From assembly GCF_000731675.1 (NCBI RefSeq), contig NZ_JMIT01000005.1, forward strand, positions 184,508 through 248,507: DNA of 64,000 nt, in the 5' to 3' direction. Source of the stretch: Pseudomonas capeferrum (lineage in GTDB: Bacteria; Pseudomonadota; Gammaproteobacteria; Pseudomonadales; Pseudomonadaceae). Shown here one piece after another: positions 53,458-61,322 of this stretch. Within the stretch, counting starts at the first letter, position 1. Every line of letters starts with the position of its first letter. The notes under the pieces are model-generated. The model was not told the DNA's origin. It did no database searches and saw only the letters and a list, made by a program, of their open reading frames with translations. Position numbers and translations under genes: made by a program.

Positions 53458-54999
53458 TTACAGCTGTGGGCCAGCAGCCTTGATGGCGTCGGAAACTTCG
53501 AACTTCTTGAAGTTTTCGATGAACAGCTTGGCCAGGCCTTTGGCGGCCTCGTCGTAGGCAGCTTTGTCAGCCCAGTTGGTGCGCGGGTTGAGCAGCTCGG
53601 TATCAACGCCCGGAACGGTTTTTGGCACGTCCAGGTTGATGATGTCCAGGTGCTCGGTGTCGGCACCTACCAGCGCGCCGCTCTGGATCGCAGCGATCAC
53701 CGCGCGGGTGGTCGGGATGCTGAAGCGCTTGCCAACGCCGTAGCCACCACCGGTCCAGCCGGTGTTGACCAGGTAGACCTTGGAGTTGAAGCCGTTGATG
53801 CGCTTGATCAGCAGCTCAGCGTACTCGCCAGCCGGGCGCGGGAAGAACGGCGCGCCGAAGCAGGTGGAGAAGGTCGACTTGATGCCGCCGCCCGAACCCA
53901 TTTCGGTGGAACCGACCAGCGCGGTGTAACCGGACAGGAAGTGGTAGGCAGCCTGTTCGTTGTTCAGGATCGAAACCGGAGGCAGAACGCCGGTCAGGTC
54001 GCAGGTCAGGAAGATGACCGCGTTAGGCTCGCCGCCCAGGTTCGCTTCGGAACGCTTGGCAACGTGCTCCAGCGGGTAGGCCGCACGGCTGTTCTGGGTC
54101 AGGCTGACGTCGGTGTAGTCGGCGTGCTTGTTGGCGTCGAGCACGACGTTTTCCAGCACTGCACCATGCTTGATGGCTTTCCAGATGACCGGCTCGTTCT
54201 TCTCGGACAAGTCGATGCACTTGGCGTAGCAACCGCCTTCCATGTTGAAGACAACGCCTTCGCCCCAACCGTGCTCGTCGTCACCGATCAGGTAACGGCT
54301 TTCGTCGGCCGACAGGGTGGTCTTGCCAGTGCCGGACAGGCCGAAGAACAGGGTCACATCGCCTTCTTCGCCGATGTTGGCAGCGCAGTGCATTGGCAGC
54401 ACGTCGGCAGCCGGCAGCAGGAAGTTCTGCACCGAGAACATGGCTTTCTTCATTTCACCGGCGTAACGCATGCCAGCGATCAGCACCTTCTTCTGGGCGA
54501 AGTTGATGATCACGCAGCCGTCGGAGTTGGTGCCGTCACGCTCAGGCTCGCAAACGAAGTTGGCGACGTTGAGGATCTGCCACTGGTCACGACCAGCCGG
54601 GTTGAACTGCTCAGGGTTGATGAACAGGCAACGGCCGAACAGGTTCTGCCAGGCAGTCTGGGTAGTCATCTTCACCGGCAGGTAGTGCTCGGCGGCCGCA
54701 CCTACGTGAACGTAGGAAACGAAGTGATCCTGGGCGTTGTTGAACGCCTCGACGCGGTCCCACAGGGCATCGAACTTGTCGGCCGGGAACTTGCGGTTGA
54801 TCGGGCCCCAGGAGATGGCAGCCTGGGTGGAAGGTTCTTCGACGATGAAACGGTCAGCCGGCGAACGGCCAGTGCGGTGACCGGTCTCGACCACCAGTGC
54901 GCCAGTATCGGCCAGCACGCCCTCACCGCGTTGCAGCGCTTCTTCTACCAGCTTATCGACGCTCAGGTCGGTGTACACGGTGTTGTTGGCTTGCGTCAT
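53458..54999 (-). CDS. pckA: Phosphoenolpyruvate carboxykinase (ATP)
   Basis: PckA makes PEP from oxaloacetate and ATP, the key step of gluconeogenesis from organic acids. The 513-residue protein shows the kinase P-loop FGLSGTGKTTLSADESR and the metal/oxaloacetate motif IGDDEHGWGEGVVFNMEGG. The start at 54999 (MTQANNTVYTDLSVDKL) matches the family; upstream in-frame ATGs lack ribosome-binding sites. Monocistronic with its own terminator. Confidence 0.96.
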   Translation of the reverse strand: MTQANNTVYTDLSVDKLVEEALQRGEGVLADTGALVVETGHRTGRSPADRFIVEEPSTQAAISWGPINRKFPADKFDALWDRVEAFNNAQDHFVSYVHVGAAAEHYLPVKMTTQTAWQNLFGRCLFINPEQFNPAGRDQWQILNVANFVCEPERDGTNSDGCVIINFAQKKVLIAGMRYAGEMKKAMFSVQNFLLPAADVLPMHCAANIGEEGDVTLFFGLSGTGKTTLSADESRYLIGDDEHGWGEGVVFNMEGGCYAKCIDLSEKNEPVIWKAIKHGAVLENVVLDANKHADYTDVSLTQNSRAAYPLEHVAKRSEANLGGEPNAVIFLTCDLTGVLPPVSILNNEQAAYHFLSGYTALVGSTEMGSGGGIKSTFSTCFGAPFFPRPAGEYAELLIKRINGFNSKVYLVNTGWTGGGYGVGKRFSIPTTRAVIAAIQSGALVGADTEHLDIINLDVPKTVPGVDTELLNPRTNWADKAAYDEAAKGLAKLFIENFKKFEVSDAIKAAGPQL

Positions 55000-55178
55000 G
55001 AGATACCCCATCCGGCCCGAGGCCGAGTGCTCCAAACGTTTTGTAGTTGTCTGTAAAAAACTACTACAGCGAAAAAAGTGGCCGGATTATGCCAGAAACG
55101 CCCAAAAAAAGTAGGCCCCTCCTGTCGTTACTGCGCTTTTGCGCAATTCGACAGCAGAATTCCCTGTAGTTAATCGTT

Positions 55179-56078
55179 TCAGTGCCGAGTTTCTGACGCC
55201 GTGTCTGTCCCGCCACCGGCAAACAGTTGCGCGACATCGCTTGCATCGAAGAAATAGCGCTCGTTGCAGAACTGGCAATCGATTTCCACCTTGCCACCGC
55301 ACTCTTCGACCAACTGCTCGGCGTCGTGCTGGCCGAGGCTAACCAGCGCATTGCCGGAGCGCTCGCGCGAGCAACTGCAGTGGAAGCGCAGCGGCTCGAT
55401 ATCGAACAGGCGCACGGCGTCTTCATGGTAGAGGCGGTGCAGCAGGGTTTCGTTGTCCAGCACCCACTCTTCGGCTTTGAGCGTGCTGGCGAGGGCCGTT
55501 ACATGCTGCCAGCTCTCGGCGCGCTCTTCTTCGTCGCGCTGGCGGTCTACCGGCAACTGTTGCAACAGCAGGCCGCGCGCCTTGCCGTCCTTGGCATCAA
55601 GCCAGAAACGGGTATTGAGCTGCTGCGACTGAACGAAGTAGTTGGTGAAGCATTCCGACAGGTTGGCGCCATCCAGGTCGACGGTACCCTGGTAACGCTG
55701 GCCTTTGACCGGGTCGATGGTCAGGGTCAGGTGGCCGTCGGGCATCAGCTGGGCCAAGGTCGCCTCTGCGCCGATCTGGTCCGCCTCGTAACGGGCAACG
55801 CCGCGAATCTCGCGATCACCGGAGCATTCCACCATCAGCAGCGGGATCGGCCCCTGGGAACGTGCCTGCAGGATCAGCAGGCCATCGAACTTCAGCGCGC
55901 CCACCAGCAATGCGGTGGCAGCCATCAGCTCACCGAGCAGCGCGGCCACAGGTTGGGGGTACGGGTGACGCGCCAGCACTTCGGCATAGCTGCGGTCGAG
56001 CCCCACCCACTCACCGCGGATATCGCGGTCGTCGAAGATGAAGCGTTGGGTGAAATCGGTATCCGGCAATTCGCTCAT
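55179..56078 (-). CDS. hslO: Redox-regulated chaperone Hsp33
   Basis: Hsp33 is a holdase switched on by oxidative stress. The 299-residue protein has the zinc-binding redox switch near the C-terminus (FHCSCSRER ... CQFCNERY), all four Cys present, and the N-terminal start MSELPDTDFTQRFIFDDRDI. It lies upstream of pckA on the same strand with about 180 bases between, probably separate transcripts. Confidence 0.95.
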   Translation of the reverse strand: MSELPDTDFTQRFIFDDRDIRGEWVGLDRSYAEVLARHPYPQPVAALLGELMAATALLVGALKFDGLLILQARSQGPIPLLMVECSGDREIRGVARYEADQIGAEATLAQLMPDGHLTLTIDPVKGQRYQGTVDLDGANLSECFTNYFVQSQQLNTRFWLDAKDGKARGLLLQQLPVDRQRDEEERAESWQHVTALASTLKAEEWVLDNETLLHRLYHEDAVRLFDIEPLRFHCSCSRERSGNALVSLGQHDAEQLVEECGGKVEIDCQFCNERYFFDASDVAQLFAGGGTDTASETRH

Positions 56079-56197
56079 AGGTTCTGGCTATCTAAAAATG
56101 ATGACAAAATGGTTACACGGGATTTCGAAACACTTGCGAAGCCCGTGACAGAGCGCTCACAAGGCGCTCCGATTCCTGTTGGCAATAGAGGTATCTT

Positions 56198-56992
56198 ATG
56201 GACAATCGACCACTGTTCCAAGCAAGGTGGTCCTTGGGACCCTTGGCAGCCTGCACGCTGCTGCCCATCGCTCTACTGTGTTTCTGGTTATGGCCTATTG
56301 GCCAGATCCTGTGCCTGACTTTCGACGAATGGCTGTTTCACAGCCTCAATGCGCCGCTGGCCGACAACACCGCCTGGCGCTACATCTGGACCCTTGGCAG
56401 CCTGCGCCCGTTCGACATCGTGGTCGGGTTGATCCTGCTGGCAGTGCTGATCCGTGGCAACTGGGTGTTCAAAGCCTGCCAGGTGCGTGAGGCCTTTTTC
56501 GGCTTTTTGGTCACCCTGGTTCTATTAGTGGTGATTCGCGCGCTGTTTTCCAAGTGGGTCGATGCCGCTGGATGGCAACACAAGAGCCCGTCGATGATCT
56601 TCGATGACGTCGTGCACCTCAGTGACTACTACCCGAACCTGGAGGCTGCCTGGGAACTCAAGGACCGCTCCAGCAAGAGCTTCCCGGGTGATCACGCCTC
56701 GGTGTTGCTGATCTGGGCGTTGTTCATGAGCCTGTTCAGCCGGCGCCTGGTGCACTACCTGGTGGTCTGGGGGCTGGCGGTGGTGTTCATGCTGCCGCGT
56801 TTGGTGGCAGGCGCCCATTGGGGCCAGGATGACTACATCGGCGGGTTGCTGATGGCGATACTGGCGTTGGGGTGGAGCTGCTATACACCGTTGGCGGCCA
56901 AGGGCAGTGCGGCATTGATGCGCTGGACGGCGCCGCTGTTCCGGTTGGCAGCCAAGCTGCCGTTGGTCGGGCGGTTGGCTGTGGTTCGCTGA
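56198..56992 (+). CDS. PAP2-family membrane phosphatase
   Basis: A 264-residue inner-membrane protein with about six helices. The three PAP2 signatures are visible: a variant KDRSSKSFPGDHASV (motifs 1-2) and RLVAGAHWGQDDYIGG (motif 3). Such enzymes act on lipid phosphates, undecaprenyl pyrophosphate or lipid A; which one is unclear. The start follows a short leader with GAGG. It is divergent from hslO. Confidence 0.85.
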   Translation: MDNRPLFQARWSLGPLAACTLLPIALLCFWLWPIGQILCLTFDEWLFHSLNAPLADNTAWRYIWTLGSLRPFDIVVGLILLAVLIRGNWVFKACQVREAFFGFLVTLVLLVVIRALFSKWVDAAGWQHKSPSMIFDDVVHLSDYYPNLEAAWELKDRSSKSFPGDHASVLLIWALFMSLFSRRLVHYLVVWGLAVVFMLPRLVAGAHWGQDDYIGGLLMAILALGWSCYTPLAAKGSAALMRWTAPLFRLAAKLPLVGRLAVVR

Positions 56993-57018
56993 TGCTTGGG
57001 GCCGCAATGCGGCCCCGT

Positions 57019-57420
57019 TCACTCGAAGCTGCCGTGCAGCTGATGAATCTGCCGCCGCTGTTTCTTGCTAGGCCGGCCGTCGGTGGTCACACCCATCGCA
57101 CCGGCCTTGCGCAGCTCGGCAGCCTGTTCACGGCGCCGCACGCTCTCTTCGGTTTCGGCGTACAGCGCCTGCGCCTCCGGCGCCCCACGGCGCACTACCG
57201 ACAGCGCCTTGACCACGACCGTACGCTCGTCGAACCCGGTACGCAGGACGAACTCATCGCCTACCCTCGGCTCCTTGCCTGGCTTGCAGCGCTCGCCCCG
57301 GCAATGCACCTTGCCACTCTCGATCGCCGCCTTGGCCAGCGCTCGGGTCTTGTAGAACCGCGCCGCCCACAGCCATTTGTCCAGGCGAACCTTGTCGTCT
57401 TCTTCCGCCTTGTGTGCCAT
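57019..57420 (-). CDS. hslR: Ribosome-associated heat shock protein Hsp15
   Basis: A 133-residue S4-domain RNA-binding protein (RLDKWLWAARFYKTRALAKAAI) that binds stalled 50S subunits and rescues them after heat stress. A basic C-terminal tail follows (RPSKKQRRQIHQLHGSFE). hslR and hslO are often near each other; here they are separated by the PAP2 gene. Confidence 0.92.
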   Translation of the reverse strand: MAHKAEEDDKVRLDKWLWAARFYKTRALAKAAIESGKVHCRGERCKPGKEPRVGDEFVLRTGFDERTVVVKALSVVRRGAPEAQALYAETEESVRRREQAAELRKAGAMGVTTDGRPSKKQRRQIHQLHGSFE

Positions 57421-57529
57421 CCCGTTACCTCGAATTCAGTCTTTCATCGAACTGTACTACCGTATCTTGCGGATGCAAAAAGTCCACGCCGTGCTTACAG
57501 TTCACCACCTTATCCCCTGGGTGCGCTTC

Positions 57530-58012
57530 GTGAAGACATTTGACCATTTGACTGTGATCGGCCTGCGCGAGTGGGTGGCCCTGCCCGACCTCGGGCTGGC
57601 CGGGCTGCGCGCCAAGATCGACACCGGGGCCAGCACCTCAAGCCTGCACGCCACCGAGGTGGAACCATTCGAGCGTGACGGCCAGCAGTGGGTCCGTTTT
57701 ACCGCGCACCTGGGCTCGGTGGTTCAGTTGCGCCACCGCCGTTGCGAAGCCCCGCTGGTGACCATGAAGACTATCAAGAGCTCCAACGGCCATGCCCAGG
57801 CCCGTTATGTGATCCGCACTTCGCTGGCATTGGGCGATGCTGTATGGGAAGTGGAGTTCACCCTGGCTTGCCGCAAGGACATGCGCTACCGCCTGCTGCT
57901 CGGCTCCAAGGCACTTATTCACGGCCAACTGGTGGTCAACCCTGGCCTGAAGTACGTACAAGACAAACCGGCCTTTCCGGCCACCCTTTCCCCTGTCACA
58001 GGTGCTGCATGA
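57530..58012 (+). CDS. RimK-associated ATP-dependent zinc protease family protein (RimB)
   Basis: A 160-residue retropepsin-like protein (DUF785 family) with the catalytic-type motif AKIDTGASTSSLHA and the terminal GSKALIHGQLVVNPG. In Pseudomonas the partner of RimK, involved in control of ribosomal protein S6 glutamate tails. GTG at 57530 (VKTFDHLTVIGLREW) is chosen because family similarity begins there; an ATG at 57473 would add 19 residues. Overlaps rimK by 4 bases. Confidence 0.85.
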   Translation: MKTFDHLTVIGLREWVALPDLGLAGLRAKIDTGASTSSLHATEVEPFERDGQQWVRFTAHLGSVVQLRHRRCEAPLVTMKTIKSSNGHAQARYVIRTSLALGDAVWEVEFTLACRKDMRYRLLLGSKALIHGQLVVNPGLKYVQDKPAFPATLSPVTGAA

Positions 58013-58914
58013 AGATCGCTGTGCTGTCGCGCAATCCGCGTCTGTATTCCACCCGCCGCCTGGTCGAAGCCGGTACCCAGCGTGGCCACGAAATGGTGGT
58101 GATCGATACCCTGCGGGCCTACATGAACATCGCCAGCCACAAGCCGCAGATCCACTACCGGGGCAAGCCGCTGGAAGGCTTCGATGCGGTAATCCCGCGC
58201 ATCGGTGCCTCGGTCACCTTTTACGGGTGCGCGGTATTGCGCCAGTTCGAAATGATGGGCGTGTACCCGCTCAACGAGTCGGTGGCCATCGCCCGCTCGC
58301 GCGACAAGCTGCGCTCGCTGCAGTTGCTGTCGCGGCGCGGCATCGGCCTGCCGATCACCGGCTTCGCCCACTCGCCCGACGACATCCCGGACTTGATCCA
58401 GATGGTCAATGGCGCCCCCCTGGTGATCAAGGTGCTCGAAGGCACCCAGGGCATCGGCGTGGTGCTGTGCGAGACTACCCAGGCGGCCGAGTCGGTGATC
58501 GAAGCCTTCATGGGCCTGAAGCAGAACATCATGGTGCAGGAATACATCAAGGAGGCCGGCGGTGCCGACATTCGCTGCTTCGTGGTGGGCGACAAGGTGA
58601 TTGCCTCGATGAAGCGTCAGGCCAAGCCTGGGGAGTTTCGCTCCAACCTGCACCGGGGTGGGGTCGCCAGCCTGATCAAAATCACGCCTGAAGAGCGCAT
58701 CACCGCTATTCGTGCGGCCAAGGTGATGGGTTTGAGCGTGGCGGGGGTAGACATTCTGCGCTCCAACCACGGGCCGTTGGTGATGGAGGTGAACTCGTCG
58801 CCGGGGCTGGAGGGGATCGAGGTGACCACCGGCAAGAACGTGGCCGGGATGATCATCGAACACCTGGAGAAGAACGGCGGGCCGAATCAGACCCGGACCA
58901 AGGGTAAGGGCTGA
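58009..58914 (+). CDS. rimK: Ribosomal protein S6 modification protein RimK
   Basis: RimK adds glutamates to the C-terminus of ribosomal protein S6, tuning the translation of many mRNAs. The 301-residue ATP-grasp protein shows VIKVLEGTQGIGVVLCET, VQEYIKEAGGADIRCFV and GVDILRSNHGPLVMEVNSSP. ATGA overlap with the zinc protease gene shows coupled expression. Confidence 0.95.
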   Translation: MKIAVLSRNPRLYSTRRLVEAGTQRGHEMVVIDTLRAYMNIASHKPQIHYRGKPLEGFDAVIPRIGASVTFYGCAVLRQFEMMGVYPLNESVAIARSRDKLRSLQLLSRRGIGLPITGFAHSPDDIPDLIQMVNGAPLVIKVLEGTQGIGVVLCETTQAAESVIEAFMGLKQNIMVQEYIKEAGGADIRCFVVGDKVIASMKRQAKPGEFRSNLHRGGVASLIKITPEERITAIRAAKVMGLSVAGVDILRSNHGPLVMEVNSSPGLEGIEVTTGKNVAGMIIEHLEKNGGPNQTRTKGKG

Positions 58915-58919
58915 GATTC

Positions 58920-59022
58920 GGGGCTGCTTTGCAGCCCATCGCGACACAAGGCCGCTCCTACAGGGGATCGCGTAACCCTTGTAGGAGCGGCCTTGTGTCG
59001 CGATGGGCCGCAAAGCGGCCCC
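58920..59022. repeat. Inverted REP pair
   Basis: Left copy 58920-58962 and right copy 58980-59022 (TGTAGGAGCGGCCTTGTGTC) are near-perfect inverted repeats 17 bases apart, in the convergent gap between rimK and envZ. Confidence 0.9.
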
Positions 59023-59027
59023 GGCAA

Positions 59028-60350
59028 TCACACGGCATTACGCGGCAGCAAAAGCCCCAACGGCAACCTCACCCGCGCCTCGATCCCGCCACCGGACCGA
59101 TTGCGCAGCTCGACATTGCCGCCATGCTGGGCCGCGATCCGCTTGACGATCGCCAGGCCCAACCCGGTGCCCTTGCCACCCCGGGCGCGGTCCCCACGAA
59201 TGAACGGGTTGAAGATGGTCTCCAGCTCCGACTCGTCGATCCCCGTGCCCCGGTCCAGCACGCTGAGCACCACGTAAGGCGCGCTCTCGTCGCCCGAAAC
59301 ATAGGCGGCCACTTCGACCCCTTTGCCGGCATGGTGCAAGGCGTTGCCGATCAGGTTGCCCAGCATGCGCTTGAGCGAAACCCGGCGCAGCGGGAACGGC
59401 GGTATCGGCTCAAGGCACAGGCGTACCCGCTCGTGCGGCTGGTTGTACGGCGCCACCACTTCGCGCACCAGGTCGGCCAGGTCGACCTCCTCCACCGGCT
59501 CGTCACGGCCATCGCGGATGAACGCCAGGAACTGGTCGAGAATCGCGTCCATGTCCTCGATGTCGCGAACCATGTCATCGCTCAAGTCGTTGTCGCTGTC
59601 CAACAGCGAAAGCGACAGGCGCAGCCGCGTCAGCGGTGTACGCAGGTCGTGGGAAACCCCTGCCAGCATCAACTCACGCTCACGCCCTGCCTGCTCGACA
59701 TCCTCGGCCATCTGGTTGAACGCGCGGTACACCTCGGTCATTTCGCTGGGAGTGTCGCTGATCGGCAAGCGCACGCTACGCCCCTGGCCCAGTTGCCGGG
59801 CGGCGAACACCAAGCGCTTGAGCGGCTGGTTCAGCTGGCGTACGAAAATCCAGGCCGACGCGGTGGACAGCAGGCCGATGGCCAGGAACCAGCCGAGCAC
59901 GTTCCAGATCTTCTGCCCACGCAGCGGATGCGGGTACAACGGCACCTTGAGCCAGCCAGGGCCGAGGCTCGGCGCATTGACCCACAACGCCGGTGGCGCG
60001 TGGATGCGCAGACGTACCTCGGTGTCTTCGCCCAGCTCGGCCTGCATCTGCCGCTGGTAAATCTCGCTGTAAGGCCAGTGTTGCTCGCCTTCGGGTACCC
60101 CAGAGCCGGTCACCCGGATCAGCCCTGCGGCTTCGGCGATCTTGTCGCGGTTTTCTTCATCGGCAGCCCAATAGGCGCGCAAGGTCAGTGCCACACCATG
60201 GCTGTACTGACGGTCGACCAGCACATCCTCGTTCATCAGCAGATAAACGAGGGTCAGCGCCTTGGAAAACAGGACGACGATCAGCACCAGCCACAGCGTG
60301 CGGGCGAAGAAGCTTTGCGGAAACCACAGCGGCGTTTTCATCGACGGCAA
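59028..60350 (-). CDS. envZ: Osmosensor histidine kinase EnvZ
   Basis: A 440-residue inner-membrane kinase. TM1 about residues 13-35, periplasmic domain, TM2 about 158-178, HAMP, HisKA with phospho-His in AGVSHDLRTPLTRLRLSL, and HATPase boxes (LIGNALHHA; DRGTGI; GTGLGLAIVKR). It phosphorylates OmpR in response to osmolarity. It follows ompR by 4 bases, the usual order. Confidence 0.93.
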   Translation of the reverse strand: MPSMKTPLWFPQSFFARTLWLVLIVVLFSKALTLVYLLMNEDVLVDRQYSHGVALTLRAYWAADEENRDKIAEAAGLIRVTGSGVPEGEQHWPYSEIYQRQMQAELGEDTEVRLRIHAPPALWVNAPSLGPGWLKVPLYPHPLRGQKIWNVLGWFLAIGLLSTASAWIFVRQLNQPLKRLVFAARQLGQGRSVRLPISDTPSEMTEVYRAFNQMAEDVEQAGRERELMLAGVSHDLRTPLTRLRLSLSLLDSDNDLSDDMVRDIEDMDAILDQFLAFIRDGRDEPVEEVDLADLVREVVAPYNQPHERVRLCLEPIPPFPLRRVSLKRMLGNLIGNALHHAGKGVEVAAYVSGDESAPYVVLSVLDRGTGIDESELETIFNPFIRGDRARGGKGTGLGLAIVKRIAAQHGGNVELRNRSGGGIEARVRLPLGLLLPRNAV

Positions 60351-60354
60351 GGCA

Positions 60355-61095
60355 TCATTTGCCGGCGTTTCCGTCTGGTACGAAGACGTAGCCCACGCCC
60401 CAGACCGTCTGGATATAACGTGGCTTGGACGGGTCCGGCTCGATCATGCGGCGCAGGCGCGAGATCTGTACGTCGATGGAGCGCTCCAGGGCGTCCCATT
60501 CACGGCCACGGGCCAGGTTCATCAGCTTGTCGCGGGTCAGCGGTTCACGCGCATGCATGACCAGCGCCTTGAGCACGGCGAACTCACCGGTGGTGAGCAT
60601 GTGCACTTCGTCGCCGCGTTTGAGCTCGCGGGTAGCCAGGGACAGCTCGTAATCACCGAAGGTGACCGATTCGTCCTCGCTGCCCGGGGCGCCGGGCACA
60701 CTCGGCGCCTGGCGGCGCAGCACGGCTTTGACCCGGGCCATCAGCTCGTCGGGGTTGAACGGCTTACCCAGGTAATCGTCGGCGCCCAGCTCCAGCCCCT
60801 TGATGCGGCTGAGCTCGTCGCCCTTGGCGGTGAGCATGATGATCGGGATCTGGTTGTTCGACTGGCGCAGGCGCCTGCACGCGGTCAGGCCGTCCTCGCC
60901 AGGCAGCATCAGGTCGAGCACGACCAGGTTGAAGACCTCACGCGACAGCAGGCGGTCCATCTGCTCGGTATTGGGCACCGCGCGGGCACGGTAGCCCTTG
61001 CTGGTGAAGAAACGTTCCAGCAGGCTGCTCAGCCCGGGATCGTCGTCGACGATGAGAATCTTGTCACCTTCAGCGGTGTTTGCAGTGCCGGTCAT
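60355..61095 (-). CDS. ompR: Response regulator OmpR
   Basis: A 246-residue regulator: receiver domain (ILIVDDDPGLSSLL, phospho-Asp in LVVLDLMLPGEDG, Lys in YLGKPFNP) and winged-helix domain (LARGREWDALERSIDVQISR). Partner of EnvZ; controls porins and many other genes. First gene of the ompR-envZ operon; divergent from tex. Confidence 0.95.
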   Translation of the reverse strand: MTGTANTAEGDKILIVDDDPGLSSLLERFFTSKGYRARAVPNTEQMDRLLSREVFNLVVLDLMLPGEDGLTACRRLRQSNNQIPIIMLTAKGDELSRIKGLELGADDYLGKPFNPDELMARVKAVLRRQAPSVPGAPGSEDESVTFGDYELSLATRELKRGDEVHMLTTGEFAVLKALVMHAREPLTRDKLMNLARGREWDALERSIDVQISRLRRMIEPDPSKPRYIQTVWGVGYVFVPDGNAGK

Positions 61096-61322
61096 GAATA
61101 ACTCCTCTGGTATCGCCGCGCATTATGGCGTAGCCATTGCAACGCGTGCCGTGAGCATTGTTAGCAGATTTTTCCCCCAGCGCCAGTTCCGGGCCTCTCG
61201 GGCTGGCTTGGCGCCATCACCGCAAGCCGATCACGATGGGTATAATGCGCGGCTTTCATCCAGCGCCGTCAGGCTCCGAGCCCGCGCGCGGCCCCCGTAT
61301 TCACAATTGTCAGGTGGTTTAC

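Noticed and set aside
52873..55056. 727-codon plus-strand frame opposite a thioesterase gene and pckA
   Set aside because: Antisense shadow spanning two real genes.
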